From Cryobacterium sp. SO1 (GTDB lineage: Bacteria > Actinomycetota > Actinomycetes > Actinomycetales > Microbacteriaceae): a stretch of DNA of 64,000 nt. The number at the start of each line of letters is the position of its first letter. Positions within the stretch are counted from its first letter, which is position 1. The notes below the pieces were generated by a model. That model ran no database searches. It was not told where the DNA came from and worked only from the letters and a program-made list of their open reading frames with translations. The stretch lies in contig NZ_CP067394.1 in assembly GCF_004210215.2 (NCBI RefSeq), forward strand, positions 1,302,001-1,366,000, in the 5' to 3' direction. The translations under genes were made by a program, and so were the position numbers. Shown one piece after another: positions 1 through 9,581 of this stretch.

Positions 1-1
1 G

Positions 2-1057
2 GTGCGTGTTGTCGGCGCCGGGCTGCTGGGAACCAGCATCGGCCTGGGCCTGAGCGCCCGGGGGATCGACGTGATCCTCGCCGACGCGTCGCCGACCAAC
101 CTATCGCTGGCCATCGACTACGGCGCCGGCCGCGCCGCCACCTACACGGACGCCCCGCAGCTGATCGTGGTGTGCGTGCCGCCGGACGTCACCGCCGACA
201 CCGTCGCCCGCGAACTGGAGGCCTTCCCCGACGCGATCGTGACGGATGTGGCCAGCGTCAAGCTGGCCCCGCTCACCGAGCTGCGCCGGCTGGGCGCCGA
301 CGTCTCCCGCTACATCGGCTCGCACCCGCTGGCCGGCCGGGAACGCGGCGGACCCCTCGCCGGCCGCGCCGACCTGTTCATCGGCCGGCCCTGGGTGGTC
401 GCCGCGCACGACGACATCAGCTACCAGCGCGCCACCGCGCTTGACGACCTGATCCTCGACCTGGGCGCCACCCTGGTGGAGATGACCCCCGAGGAGCACG
501 ACCAGGGCGTCGCCCTGGTTTCCCACGTGCCGCAGGTGGTGAGCACCCTGATGGCCCGCCGTCTCACCGACGCGCCCGGCTCCGCGCTCAACCTCGCCGG
601 CCAGGGCCTGCGCGACGTGACCCGCGTCGCCGCGAGCGACCCCGAACTGTGGGTGCAGATCCTCGGCGCCAACCCGGAACCGGTGCGGCAGATCCTGCTG
701 GCGCTCCGCGACGACCTGGACCGGTTCATCGGCGCCCTGGCCGACCCCACCGCCCCCGGCGCCCGCCGGCAGGTGGCCGAGGAGATCGCCGGCGGCAACA
801 CCGGCGTGGCCCGGTTGCCCGGCAAGCACGGCCAGGACCGCCGCTACGCCAGCCTCACCGTGATGGTGGACGACACCCCCGGCCAGCTGGCCCGCCTCTT
901 CAACGAGATCGGCGAGGCCGGCGTCAACCTCGAGGACCTGCGCCTCGAGCACTCCCCGGGAGCCCAGATCGGGCTCGCCGAGATCAGCATCCTCCCCGAG
1001 GCTCTCAGCCGCCTCACCACTGAGCTGGCCGCCCGCGGCTGGCGGATTGTCGGTTAG
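2..1057 (+). CDS. tyrA: Prephenate dehydrogenase (5' end cut by window)
   Basis: Oxidative decarboxylation of prephenate to 4-hydroxyphenylpyruvate in tyrosine synthesis, cytosolic, NAD(P)-linked. The frame opens at the window edge with a Rossmann dinucleotide motif ([11 protein letters not shown]), so only a few N-terminal codons are likely missing; the GTG at 2 is probably not the true start. The family motif [11 protein letters not shown] lies near residue 107, followed by the helical dehydrogenase domain. A C-terminal ACT domain (about residues 280-348, [18 protein letters not shown]) suggests feedback control by tyrosine or another amino acid. The stop overlaps the cmk start by 11 bases, so tyrA-cmk-der form one transcription unit, an order familiar from Microbacteriaceae. 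Confidence 0.93.
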   Translation: MRVVGAGLLGTSIGLGLSARGIDVILADASPTNLSLAIDYGAGRAATYTDAPQLIVVCVPPDVTADTVARELEAFPDAIVTDVASVKLAPLTELRRLGADVSRYIGSHPLAGRERGGPLAGRADLFIGRPWVVAAHDDISYQRATALDDLILDLGATLVEMTPEEHDQGVALVSHVPQVVSTLMARRLTDAPGSALNLAGQGLRDVTRVAASDPELWVQILGANPEPVRQILLALRDDLDRFIGALADPTAPGARRQVAEEIAGGNTGVARLPGKHGQDRRYASLTVMVDDTPGQLARLFNEIGEAGVNLEDLRLEHSPGAQIGLAEISILPEALSRLTTELAARGWRIVG

Positions 1058-1748
1058 ACGTTTGAGCAAGCACTCCTTCCCCCTGTTCGTCGCCATTGAC
1101 GGGCCTGCCGGCAGCGGCAAGTCCAGCGTGAGCCGCGCCGTGGCCCAGAAGCTCGGCTACGGCTACCTCGACACCGGTGCCGCCTACCGGGCGCTGGCCT
1201 GGCATGTCATCGACCAGGAGGTCGACCCGCAGAACTCCGACGCCGTCGCCGCGTTGCTGCCCGACTTCGACTACACGATCGGCACCGAACCGGATGCCTA
1301 CTTCGTGCGGGTGGGCCAGACCGACGTCACCGACGCCATCCGCGAGCCGGCCATCTCCGCCGCGGTCAGCGCGATCGCCCGGGTCCCCGCCGTGCGCACC
1401 CACCTCACCGAGCTGTTCCGCCGCCTCGCCCGGGCCGTTCCCCAGCCCGGCGTGGTGGTCGAGGGCCGCGACATCACCACCGTCGTGGCACCCGAAGCCG
1501 AGGTGCGCATTCTACTCACGGCAACCGAAGAGGCTAGAATGACTAGGCGCTCTGCGGAAATATCAACCCAATCGGCCCACACCGTGGCGGAACAGCTGCG
1601 ATCGAGGGATCGCGCCGACTCCCAGGTAGTGGAATTCATGAGCGCCGCAGACGGTGTGACCACCGTCGAATCCACCCATCTCGACTTCGACCAGACCATT
1701 GACGCGGTTGTAGAGGTCATCAATACCGCGAGGAACTCGCATGACTAA
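1047..1748 (+). CDS. cmk: Cytidylate kinase
   Basis: Phosphorylates CMP/dCMP with ATP in nucleotide salvage. The P-loop GPAGSGKSS is at residues 19-27 and the CMP-binding motif EGRDITTVV near 140; 233 residues is normal for the family. The start is a TTG at 1047 overlapping tyrA; a second in-frame TTG at 1062 is equally possible, as neither has a strong ribosome site. The 3' end overlaps the der start by 8 bases, indicating coupled translation. Confidence 0.95.
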   Translation: MSVRRLSKHSFPLFVAIDGPAGSGKSSVSRAVAQKLGYGYLDTGAAYRALAWHVIDQEVDPQNSDAVAALLPDFDYTIGTEPDAYFVRVGQTDVTDAIREPAISAAVSAIARVPAVRTHLTELFRRLARAVPQPGVVVEGRDITTVVAPEAEVRILLTATEEARMTRRSAEISTQSAHTVAEQLRSRDRADSQVVEFMSAADGVTTVESTHLDFDQTIDAVVEVINTARNSHD

Positions 1749-3261
1749 TCAATTCGACGACACGACGATCCCCGAACTCGACCCGGAAATCGCTTCGCGC
1801 CTGACCGACCTCGACGAGGACGACGCGCTGATCTCCCAGCGTGCCACCGCGCTGCGCACCGGCCTGAACGAATACGACCTCGACGACGAGGACTTCGACG
1901 TTCTCGACCACGTCTCCGAGGACCCCGACGCCATCACGTACCTGCCGGCCCTGCCGGTCATCGCGATCGTCGGCCGCCCCAACGTGGGCAAGTCCGCGCT
2001 CGTGAACCGCATCCTCGGCCGCCGCGAGGCCGTCGTGGAGGACACCCCCGGCGTGACCCGTGACCGGGTCACCTACAAGGGTGAATGGCACGAACGCCGC
2101 TTCAGCCTCGTCGACACCGGCGGCTGGGAGCCCGACGCCAAGGGGATCGACGCCTCCGTCGCCATGCAGGCCGAGCTGGCCATCGAGCTGTGCGACGTCG
2201 TCATGTTCGTCGTGGACTCCAACGTGGGCCCCACCTCCACCGACGAGGCCGTGGTCAAGCTGCTCCGTCGAAGCGGCAAGCCGGTCTTCCTCATCGCCAA
2301 CAAGGTCGACGACATCCGTCAGGAGCCCGAAGCGGCCACCCTGTGGGCGCTCGGCCTCGGCCAGCCCTGGCCGGTCTCGGCGCTGCACGGCCGCGGCGTC
2401 GCCGACCTGCTCGACGCGATCCTGGAAGAGCTCCCCGAGATCTCCAACGTCGCCAAGCAGGAAGTCGGCGGACCGCGCCGCGTCGCCATCCTGGGCCGCC
2501 CGAACGTGGGCAAGTCCAGCCTGCTGAACAAGGTCGTCGGCGAAGAACGCGTTGTCGTCAACTCGCTGGCCGGCACCACCCGCGACCCGGTCGACGAGCA
2601 GGTCGAGCTCGGCGGCAAGGTCTGGCGTTTCGTCGACACCGCCGGCATCCGCCGTCGGGTACACCTGTCCCAGGGCGCCGACTTCTACGCGTCGCTGCGC
2701 ACAAGCGCGGCGCTGGAAAAGGCCGAAGTGGCCGTCGTGCTCATCGACGTGACCGAGGTCATCAGCGAGCAGGACGTGCGCGTCATCGACCTGGTGCTCG
2801 AGTCCGGCCGTGCGCTGGTGCTCGCGTTCAACAAGTGGGACCAGATCGACGACGACCGTCGCCGCTACCTGGAGCGTGAGATCGAGCAGGACCTGGCCCA
2901 CGTGGCTTGGGCCCCGCGCGTGAACATCTCGGCCAAGACCGGCCGCCACATGGAGAAGCTGGTTCCGGCGCTCGAGCTCGCGCTCGAGTCGTGGGACACC
3001 CGCGTCGCCACCGGCAAGTTCAACGCGTTCCTCGCCGAGCTGGCCGCGGAGCACCCGCACCCGGTGCGCAGCGGCAAGCAGCCGCGCATCCTGTTCGGCA
3101 CCCAGGCCTCCAGCCGCCCGCCGACCTTCGTGATTTTCACCACCGGGTTCCTCGACCCGGGCTACCGCCGGTTCATCCAGCGCCGCCTGCGCGAGGTCTA
3201 CGGCTTCGCCGGCAGCCCGATCAACATCAGCATGCGGGTGCGCGAGAAGCGTAAGCGCTAA
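1741..3261 (+). CDS. der: Ribosome-associated GTPase Der (EngA)
   Basis: Essential double-GTPase acting in 50S subunit maturation. Two tandem G domains are visible: G1 of the first is GRPNVGKSA (about residues 78-86) and of the second GRPNVGKSS (about 252-260), each with downstream DT(P/A)G and NK(V/W)D motifs, followed by the C-terminal KH-like domain ending in MRVREKRKR. An acidic N-terminal extension of about 70 residues precedes the first G domain, a feature of actinobacterial Der. ATG start inside the cmk stop region. A strong hairpin terminator follows at 3282. Confidence 0.97.
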   Translation: MTNQFDDTTIPELDPEIASRLTDLDEDDALISQRATALRTGLNEYDLDDEDFDVLDHVSEDPDAITYLPALPVIAIVGRPNVGKSALVNRILGRREAVVEDTPGVTRDRVTYKGEWHERRFSLVDTGGWEPDAKGIDASVAMQAELAIELCDVVMFVVDSNVGPTSTDEAVVKLLRRSGKPVFLIANKVDDIRQEPEAATLWALGLGQPWPVSALHGRGVADLLDAILEELPEISNVAKQEVGGPRRVAILGRPNVGKSSLLNKVVGEERVVVNSLAGTTRDPVDEQVELGGKVWRFVDTAGIRRRVHLSQGADFYASLRTSAALEKAEVAVVLIDVTEVISEQDVRVIDLVLESGRALVLAFNKWDQIDDDRRRYLEREIEQDLAHVAWAPRVNISAKTGRHMEKLVPALELALESWDTRVATGKFNAFLAELAAEHPHPVRSGKQPRILFGTQASSRPPTFVIFTTGFLDPGYRRFIQRRLREVYGFAGSPINISMRVREKRKR

Positions 3262-3281
3262 CCCGAGCGCCGGTCACACAG

Positions 3282-3320
3282 GCCGTATGCCGCCATCTTC
3301 GGATGCCGGCATACGGCTTT
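3282..3320 (+). terminator. Rho-independent-type terminator after der
   Basis: An 11-bp perfect inverted repeat (gccgtatgccg, 3282-3292; partner 3307-3317) with a 14-base loop is followed by a short T run. It closes the tyrA-cmk-der unit. Confidence 0.8.
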
Positions 3321-3911
3321 CGTGTGTCAGCACCACACCGCGCGCCGCAAGGTTTGCGCAAGGTTGGCGCAAGAGCGGCACCAGACCGGTGCAATCCGAG
3401 CCGGCCGATCCCAGCGTTGGCGCGGAACTGAGGTTTCAACCCCCAACCAGAGGTTGAAGGTGCCCCCGACCGGGGGGCTTCACTGGCTGGCGAGATTGTT
3501 CTAAATTTTTCTTGCTGGCAGATTCGACCCGGCTCCTCCGGCACCGACACGTCAACGAGCTTCACCCGGCTCGTGAACCACCTAGCAGTGATCCACCCCG
3601 ACGTGCCCCCTCTGTTTTGGGCGCAGGCCCCCACCCAGCACCGCACCATCCGCTGTACCCGCCGGCCCCGAAGCCCGCGGACTACCCGCCAAGTGATACC
3701 GCCAGCTAGCCGTCGCACCACCCGACCGGTGCGTTGCAACCCTCCCGATTCACCTCAGCGTCCGCTTCCTAGAGCCACGCTGAGCCAACCTCTGTAGCCC
3801 TTCCGACATTTCCGTGTCCCTGCATTTCGTTGATACCTGGTCCGTACGAGAACCCGAAACTCGCGACCGTTGATCCGAGATCCCTGGCCCTATTCCAAGG
3901 ATGTAGTCACT
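3321..3911. other. Long leader/intergenic region before the GT2-GH18 operon
   Basis: About 590 bases without a convincing gene. It contains a G/C hairpin (cccccgaccgggggg, near 3463-3477) and an isolated AT-rich patch near 3495-3515 that could be a promoter. The second half is C-rich on the plus strand, consistent with a long untranslated leader. I recognise no known riboswitch. Confidence 0.4.
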
Positions 3912-6239
3912 GTGCCATCGAAGTCCCTAGCTTCGCCTGCCCGCAAACGTCAATTCGGTGCCGAACGCAGCACCCACCCGCTCCCCACCGTTCACGACAT
4001 TCCCAGCGATTCCAAGATCACCTGGGGGCGCCTGGCCATCATCGCCACCGTCCTCGCCTGGGTCGCGTACATCATCTACACGATCCTGCGCCAGTTCCTC
4101 AACAACGGCACCGAGAGCTTCCGGTTCACCACCGAAGCGGTGTCCTACGTGATCGTGGTGACCTTCCTCAGCTTTTCCGCGCTGATGTACCTGATCGCCC
4201 GGCAGGGGGCGCTGCAACGGTTCCGCGACCACGTGCGGGTGCCCCGCGCCGAGCTGGACAGCCACTTCACCACGCACCAGGGCTCGCTCACCGTGCTGGT
4301 GCCCTCCTACAGCGAGGAGCCCGGCGTGGTGCGGGCCACCCTCTGGTCGGCGGCGCTGCAGGAGTACCCCGACCTACGCATCGTGCTGCTGCTGGATGAC
4401 CCGCCGCACCCCACCGACCCGGTGGTGGCCGCGCAGCTGCAGACCTCCCGCGGCATCGCCCGGGACATCGAACGGGCCCTGGCCGAACCCCGGGCCCGGT
4501 TCACCGAAGAGCTGCTGATCTGCGAGCTCGAGCTGGACAACGAGCCTCAGCCCAGCACCCGCGCCGTGCAACGCCTGGCCGACAACTACCAGTGGGCCGC
4601 CCGCTGGCTGCAGGCGATGGCCTCCGCCGAGACCATCACCGACCACGTCGATACGTTCTTCGTGGAGCAGGTGCTCGGCGGGCTCGCCGCCGAGCTGTCG
4701 CTCACCGGGGCCGCGCTCAGCGCCGCCGCCAAGGAGGGCACCGCGCCCACCGCCGCCCGGATGCTCGAACTGCACCGGCGCCTGGTCTGGACCTTCTCGG
4801 CCGAGCTGGACACCTTCGAACGCAAGCTGTACTCGTCGCTGTCGCACGACGCCAACAAGGCGATGAACCTCAACGCCTACATCGGCCTGATGGGCCGCCG
4901 GTTCCAGCGCGAGATCGGACCGGACGGCACCATCCTGCGCCCGGCCGCCGACGACGCCCCCGCCGACTTCGTGGTGCGGGACTCCGAGTACCTGCTCACC
5001 CTCGACGCCGACTCGCTGCTGTTGCGTGACTATTGCCTGCGCCTGGTCCACCTGCTCGAACAGCCCGACAACGCCCGGGTAGCCGTCACCCAGACGCCGT
5101 ACTCCGCGTTCCGCGGCGCCCCCACCCGCATCGAGCGGCTCGCCGGCGCCACCACCGACATTCAGCACATCCTGCACCAGGGCATGACGCACTACGGCGC
5201 CACCTTCTGGGTGGGCGCCAACGCGGTGATCCGCAAGGTGGCCCTCGAGGACATCGTCGAGGTCGAAACCGTGGGCGGCTTCGAGGTGCGCCGGTACGTG
5301 CAGGACCGCACCGTGATCGAGGACACCGAGTCGAGCATCGACCTGGGCACCCACGGCTGGTCGCTGGTGAACTACCCCGAACGGCTCAGCTACAGCGCCA
5401 CCCCGCCCGACTTCGGTTCGCTGATCGTGCAACGTCGCCGCTGGGCCAATGGTGGCCTGCTGATCCTGCCCAAGCTGTGGCGCCAGCTGCGCGAACGCCG
5501 CCGTGCGGGCCACCCGATCGGCCTGATCGAACTGGCGTTGCGGGTGAACTACATGAGCAGCATCGCCTGGGCCAGCTTCGGTCTGATCTTCCTCCTCGCC
5601 TACCCGTACGACAGCCGGCTGCTCAGCCCGGTCGTGGTGCTCGCCGCGCTGCCATACTTCCTCGCCATGGGCAGCGACCTGCGCTCCTGCGGCTACAAGT
5701 TCAGCGACATCCTGCGCATCTACGGCTTCAACCTGATCCTGCTGCCGGTGAACCTCGCCGGGGTGCTCAAGTCGCTGGAGCAGGCGGTCACCAGCAAGAA
5801 GATCCCGTTCGCCCGCACCCCCAAGGTGCGCAACCGTACCGCCTCGCCGATCATGTTCGTCATAGTGCCTTTCTTGATCGTCGCGTTCTCCGCGCTCACC
5901 CTGTGGCGGGATGTCTCGAACGAGAACTGGGGCAACGCCGCGTTCGCCGGGTTCAACGCCCTGCTGGCCGGCTTCGCGATTCTCGCCTACATCGGCCTGT
6001 GGAACTCGGTCGTGGACGTGGTGCTCGGTCTGACCCAGTGGATGTTCGTCGAACGGGCCCCGCGCGGCACCATCGAGACCGCCCCGCTGTCGCAACCGGC
6101 CGAACCCGCGCTGGACTGGCGGGCCGTGATCTACCACGGCCACGCGGTGGGCCAACTGCCCAGCGACGTGGAAGTGATCACCGGCCCGTTCGTAGGCCAG
6201 CCCGCGGCCAAGACCGCCAAGCAGGGAGCGGTGAAATGA
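3912..6239 (+). CDS. Membrane-bound family 2 glycosyltransferase (cellulose/hyaluronan synthase-like)
   Basis: Probably polymerises or transfers a sugar from a nucleotide donor at the inner face of the membrane. Two N-terminal membrane segments precede the GT-A domain (LTVLVPSYSEEP, about residue 125); the metal-binding DAD is near 365-367, the ED catalytic-base motif (IEDTESS) near 469 and the processive-type motif QRRRW near 506-510, followed by several C-terminal membrane helices. A long insertion separates the donor site from DAD. I prefer the GTG at 3912, preceded by AAGGA about ten bases upstream, over the ATG at 3870, which has no ribosome site. It overlaps the following GH18 gene by ATGA, so the two are translationally coupled and likely act on the same exopolysaccharide. 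Product unknown. Confidence 0.85.
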   Translation: MPSKSLASPARKRQFGAERSTHPLPTVHDIPSDSKITWGRLAIIATVLAWVAYIIYTILRQFLNNGTESFRFTTEAVSYVIVVTFLSFSALMYLIARQGALQRFRDHVRVPRAELDSHFTTHQGSLTVLVPSYSEEPGVVRATLWSAALQEYPDLRIVLLLDDPPHPTDPVVAAQLQTSRGIARDIERALAEPRARFTEELLICELELDNEPQPSTRAVQRLADNYQWAARWLQAMASAETITDHVDTFFVEQVLGGLAAELSLTGAALSAAAKEGTAPTAARMLELHRRLVWTFSAELDTFERKLYSSLSHDANKAMNLNAYIGLMGRRFQREIGPDGTILRPAADDAPADFVVRDSEYLLTLDADSLLLRDYCLRLVHLLEQPDNARVAVTQTPYSAFRGAPTRIERLAGATTDIQHILHQGMTHYGATFWVGANAVIRKVALEDIVEVETVGGFEVRRYVQDRTVIEDTESSIDLGTHGWSLVNYPERLSYSATPPDFGSLIVQRRRWANGGLLILPKLWRQLRERRRAGHPIGLIELALRVNYMSSIAWASFGLIFLLAYPYDSRLLSPVVVLAALPYFLAMGSDLRSCGYKFSDILRIYGFNLILLPVNLAGVLKSLEQAVTSKKIPFARTPKVRNRTASPIMFVIVPFLIVAFSALTLWRDVSNENWGNAAFAGFNALLAGFAILAYIGLWNSVVDVVLGLTQWMFVERAPRGTIETAPLSQPAEPALDWRAVIYHGHAVGQLPSDVEVITGPFVGQPAAKTAKQGAVK

Positions 6240-7858
6240 GCGCCCCTGACGCCGCACCCGAGGTGCCGCTGATGGCCGAACCGGCCGAAACCGCCGGCCG
6301 GATCGCCCCGCCGCGCCGCCGCCTGTCGGTGGTGCGGGTGTTCCTCGGCGTCGTACTGGTCGTGGCGCTTTCCACCGGCGGCTACCTCGGTGTGCAGTGG
6401 TGGGGATCGGCGCAGGCCGCCGAGCCGTACAACCCCTGGTTCGCCGGCTACGTCGACGTGACCGCCACCCCCACCTACGACTTCGAGGCCTCGACCGCCC
6501 AGGCCGGCAGCGACGTGGTGCTCTCCTTCATCGTCGCCGCCACCGACGACGCCTGCACCCCCACCTGGGGCACTCACTACACCCTCGACGAGGCGGCGGA
6601 CGAGCTGGACCTGGACCGCCGGCTCGCCCGGGTGAAGCAGCTCGGCGGCCAGGTGGTGGTGTCGTTCGGCGGCCTGCTGAACACCGAGCTCGGTACCGCC
6701 TGCACCGACACGACGGCGCTCGTGGCCGCCTACGGTGACGTGCTGGACCGGTACGAGGTCACCACCATCGACCTCGACCTCGAGGGCGACAACCTCACCG
6801 ACACGGCCGCCGCCACTCGCCGTGCCGCGGCGATCGCCGAGTTGCAGGCCGACCGCCGCGCCGCCGGCGACGACCTCGCGGTGTGGCTGACCCTGCCCGT
6901 GGCCACGTTCGGCCTCACCGAGGACGGCACCACCATGGTCAGCGCCATGCTCGACGGCGGCGTGGACCTGGCCGGGGTCAACCTGATGACCATGGACTAC
7001 GGCAGCAGCAAGGACGCCGACGAGACCATGGCCGAAGCATCCGTGCGCGCCGTTACGGCCGCGCACCGGCAGATCGGCACACTGTATTCGCGGGCCGGCA
7101 CCGAACTGACCGCTGCCACCGTGTGGGGCAAGATCGGCATCACCCCGATGGCCGGCCAGAACGACGTGCCGGGGGAGATCTTCGGCCTCGACGACGCCAC
7201 CGCGCTGAACGCCTTCGCCCGGGAGCAGAAGATCGGCCGGATGTCGGTGTGGTCACTGAACCGGGACATCACCTGCGGGTCCAACTACGCCGACGTCACC
7301 CGGGTGTCCGACTCCTGCAGCGGCATCGACCAGGGCGACACGAAGTTCGTGGACCTGCTGGGCAAGGGCTTCACCGGTCGCCCGGTCGAAGCGGCGGCGA
7401 CGGTGACCACCGACGAAGCGCAGGAGATCGCGTCGGTCGTCGACAACCCGGCGACCAGCCCGTACTCGATCTGGGCGGAAGAGTCCTCCTACCTCGAGGG
7501 CACCAAGGTGGTCTGGCACAAGAACGTGTATCAGACCAAGTGGTGGACCCGCGGCGACCTGCCCGACAACCCGGTGCTCAACGAATGGGAGACGCCGTGG
7601 GTGCTGATCGGCCCGGTGCTGCCGGGGGAGACCCCGATCCCCAAGCCCACCCTGCCCGCCGGCACCTACCCCGACTGGGCCGGCACCGCCATCTACGAGA
7701 AGGGCGCCCTGATCCTCTTCGACAGGGTGCCATACGAGAGCAAGTGGTGGAACCAGGGCGAGAGCCCGGATGCCGCGGCCGCGAACCCCGACGGCTCGCC
7801 GTGGGCGGCACTCTCCGACGCCGAGGTGGAGAAACTCCTCGACGCGCTTCCCCAGTAG
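6236..7858 (+). CDS. Membrane-anchored GH18 (chitinase-like) protein with two C-terminal chitin-binding-like modules
   Basis: A 540-residue protein. A short cytoplasmic tail and one membrane helix (about residues 31-53) anchor an extracellular GH18 domain that begins YNPWFAGYVDVT. The catalytic motif reads TTIDLDLEGD near 176-185: the acid/base Glu (about 183) and both inner Asp residues are kept but the first Asp of DxxDxDxE is Thr. Two Trp-rich repeats near 410-460 and 477-535 (KNVYQTKWWTRGD and VPYESKWWNQGE) match the CBM5/12 pattern. The coupling to the GT2 gene suggests that it trims or modifies the polymer made by that enzyme; substrate is inference. The ATG overlaps the GT2 stop. Confidence 0.85.
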   Translation: MSAPDAAPEVPLMAEPAETAGRIAPPRRRLSVVRVFLGVVLVVALSTGGYLGVQWWGSAQAAEPYNPWFAGYVDVTATPTYDFEASTAQAGSDVVLSFIVAATDDACTPTWGTHYTLDEAADELDLDRRLARVKQLGGQVVVSFGGLLNTELGTACTDTTALVAAYGDVLDRYEVTTIDLDLEGDNLTDTAAATRRAAAIAELQADRRAAGDDLAVWLTLPVATFGLTEDGTTMVSAMLDGGVDLAGVNLMTMDYGSSKDADETMAEASVRAVTAAHRQIGTLYSRAGTELTAATVWGKIGITPMAGQNDVPGEIFGLDDATALNAFAREQKIGRMSVWSLNRDITCGSNYADVTRVSDSCSGIDQGDTKFVDLLGKGFTGRPVEAAATVTTDEAQEIASVVDNPATSPYSIWAEESSYLEGTKVVWHKNVYQTKWWTRGDLPDNPVLNEWETPWVLIGPVLPGETPIPKPTLPAGTYPDWAGTAIYEKGALILFDRVPYESKWWNQGESPDAAAANPDGSPWAALSDAEVEKLLDALPQ

Positions 7859-7887
7859 GTTTTTGGGCGGGGGTCCCAAACAGGGAT

Positions 7888-7926
7888 ATGCCCGGGGGCG
7901 GTGTTTAGGGCACCGCCCCCGGGCAT
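7888..7926. terminator. Bidirectional terminator between convergent genes
   Basis: A perfect 16-bp inverted repeat with a 7-base loop lies between the GH18 gene and the convergent membrane-protein gene and can serve both strands. Confidence 0.8.
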
Positions 7927-7953
7927 TCCCCGGTGCGCTTCTGCGCGGGGTTG

Positions 7954-8487
7954 TTAGCGAGCGGTCTTGGGCTCGTCGGTGGGCGCGTCGCCCGTGCCGG
8001 TCTCGGCGGGAGCAGCGGCAGGCGTCTCATCGGCCGGCACCGAGGCCTTCGGGGTGAGGTCGGCCGGAGCGGTACCGGCGGCAGAGGTGACGGTGCCGGC
8101 CTCGGCAGCGCGCGCCTGCACCGGGGCGGTCTCCTCGGCGTCGAAGTCGGTGTCATCGTCGAAGTCGAAGTTCGGCTCGTCGGTGGCGTTCACCGGCGCC
8201 GCGACCACGGCGTTCTTGTTGATCGACCAGGACACGGCGTGCGCGGCGAGGGTGATGATGAAACCGATCACGCCGGCGCCGAGCAGGGTGGCGCCCAGGT
8301 TGCTGCCGGACTGGGCCGTGAAGTACGCGACGTAGTCGGAGGACTGCGAGGTGTAGAACTCGGCCTGGGTGGCGTTGGAGGAAGTGAGGACCAGGTACCC
8401 CGCAACGGTCACGACCACGTCGACCAGCCACAGCAGTGCCAGGGCGAGGTTGAACTTGGACAGGGGGCCTGAGCTTTTCTGGGACAT
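7954..8487 (-). CDS. Small two-helix membrane protein with acidic C-terminal tail
   Basis: A 177-residue protein of unknown function. Two hydrophobic stretches (about residues 14-35 and 64-86) are separated by an Asn/Ser/Gln-rich loop. The C-terminal half is an Asp/Glu- then Ala/Thr/Pro-rich low-complexity tail, probably disordered. ATG at 8487 is preceded by a GAAG-type site. It stands alone, convergent to the GH18 gene. Not recognised as a characterised family. Confidence 0.75.
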   Translation of the reverse strand: MSQKSSGPLSKFNLALALLWLVDVVVTVAGYLVLTSSNATQAEFYTSQSSDYVAYFTAQSGSNLGATLLGAGVIGFIITLAAHAVSWSINKNAVVAAPVNATDEPNFDFDDDTDFDAEETAPVQARAAEAGTVTSAAGTAPADLTPKASVPADETPAAAPAETGTGDAPTDEPKTAR

Positions 8488-8884
8488 AACTTCCTTCGTT
8501 GTGGGTGCGGCCGAAAACGACCTCGCGTCACGCTACGCACCGTTTCTATGGACAACCTATGTGTGAGCAGGGAATCGTCGCTGTCCCGCCTGTGCCCGTC
8601 TCACTACTCAAGCCCCGTTCGCTGGTCGAGCCGATCTCGCTGGTCGAGCTTGTCGAGACCCCGTGACCTCTCGATGACCAACCCGCACACCCGCTTATAG
8701 AGCCTGCACCCGCTGATCGAGCCTGTCGAGATCCGGTGCCCCGTCTCCGGTAGACACTAAAACGGTCTCGTCCGTTGTCAACCTCTCCCCAACCCCCAAA
8801 AGTGAACGCGAGTACTCTCCCGACGCGGTAAGCTAGTCCAGTTGTCTCCGGTAGATGCCCTCACGGGAATCCACCGGGAAACGG
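8488..8884. repeat. Intergenic region with interspersed cgctggtcgag...tgtcgaga repeats
   Basis: About 400 bases between the membrane-protein gene and tRNA-Pro without a gene. Between about 8630 and 8740 a short motif, cgctg(g/a)tcgagc followed by ttgtcgagac or ctgtcgagat, occurs twice in full and twice in part. This looks like an extragenic palindromic-type repeat; the 3' portion should carry the tRNA promoter. Confidence 0.5.
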
Positions 8885-8961
8885 CGGGCTGTAGCGCAGC
8901 TTGGTAGCGCACCTGACTGGGGGTCAGGGGGTCGCAGGTTCAAATCCTGTCAGCCCGACCA
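8885..8961 (+). tRNA. tRNA-Pro (anticodon GGG), CCA encoded
   Basis: The cloverleaf folds by eye: acceptor CGGGCTG pairs with CAGCCCG, the D-arm is GCGC/GCGC, the anticodon stem CCTGA/TCAGG holds the loop CTGGGGG (anticodon GGG), and the T-arm has the TTCAAAT loop. ACCA completes the 3' end, 77 nt in all. Its 3' 37 bases serve as the attachment site for the islands to the right. Confidence 0.96.
8924..8960 (+). repeat. att site, left copy (tRNA-Pro 3' end)
   Basis: These 37 bases recur exactly at 34097-34133. They span from the anticodon stem through the T-arm to the first bases of the 3' tail, the usual crossover segment for tRNA-targeting tyrosine integrases. Confidence 0.85.
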
Positions 8962-8964
8962 AAT

Positions 8965-8998
8965 GTCCCGGAAACTCAAGAGTTTCCGGGACTTTTTT
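8965..8998 (+). terminator. tRNA-Pro terminator
   Basis: Stem gtcccggaaact (8965-8976) pairs perfectly with 8981-8992 and is followed by six T. A terminator of the same design (first nine stem bases identical) follows the att copy at 34133. Confidence 0.9.
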
Positions 8999-9224
8999 GG
9001 TTAAGAGATTTGATTGCTTTGTCAGCTTCAGCAGTTCTCAGCCGCTGAGTCGGGCCGCCGCAACTCCGACGCCGGCCGAGAAGAAAGCTCTCGCCCAGTG
9101 CGCGGCGAATCTGACTGCCACGTGCTCAGTGGCAGTGGCGGCGGGCCCAGCGGCCTAGCCTTGGCGGGAGGCGCTCAGGATACTTTGGGTTGCTCAGCCA
9201 TCTGGCTTCCGATTGGAGAACGAA

Positions 9225-9404
9225 ATGGGAAAAATCACAGCGCTAACGATCGGCCTACTTTTCCTGGGTGTCGGCGTTTGGGTTCTGCTTACCAACGGAG
9301 ATCCGATTTACGGATGGGGCGGCGTTGTTCTCGGTATCGCTTTCGTGACGTATATGACCGTCTGGGGTAAGAAGCGGAAGCGCGTCTCTAGTTCTTCCAA
9401 CTAG
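9225..9404 (+). CDS. Small membrane protein (59 aa)
   Basis: Two hydrophobic segments (ITALTIGLLFLGVGVWVLL and a second around GWGGVVLGIAFVTYM) end in a basic tail KKRKR. GGAGA sits five bases before the ATG at 9225, favouring this over the in-frame TTG at 9213. First gene of island A; function unknown. The roughly 225 bases between the tRNA terminator and this start show no gene. Confidence 0.65.
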   Translation: MGKITALTIGLLFLGVGVWVLLTNGDPIYGWGGVVLGIAFVTYMTVWGKKRKRVSSSSN

Positions 9405-9581
9405 CGCCGGATCCTGCAACAAACACGAGCGTTCGAGGCGTCCACGGCCCGGCACGCGAAGAGCGAAGCGCGGACCGGCTAGCCGAACTTCAGATCCAAC
9501 ACGGCATCCCCTGCCATCCACGCGAGCTCGGGGTCAGGGCCACGATGATGGAAGAAACCACGCAAAGCCCGAGCTGCAGTT

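Noticed and set aside
101..1120. Long minus-strand frame opposite tyrA
   Set aside because: Antisense shadow of a high-GC gene; residues are Gly/Ala/Val/His-rich with no known motif, while the plus frame is clearly tyrA.
1720..3060. 446-residue minus-strand frame opposite der
   Set aside because: Shadow of der codon usage; no domain.
3321..3911. Riboswitch before the GT2 operon
   Set aside because: The G/C hairpin alone does not match a known aptamer consensus that I can recognise.
5033..6235. Apparent N-terminal extension of the GH18 protein
   Set aside because: Arg/Pro-rich translation of the overlapping GT2 gene in the wrong frame; the ATG at 6236 gives a normal membrane-anchored protein.
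4374..6257. 627-residue minus-strand frame opposite the GT2 gene
   Set aside because: Shadow; His/Gly/Arg-rich and covers exactly the real gene.
8901..9158. Plus-strand frame across the tRNA
   Set aside because: Begins inside tRNA-Pro and its terminator; no ribosome site.
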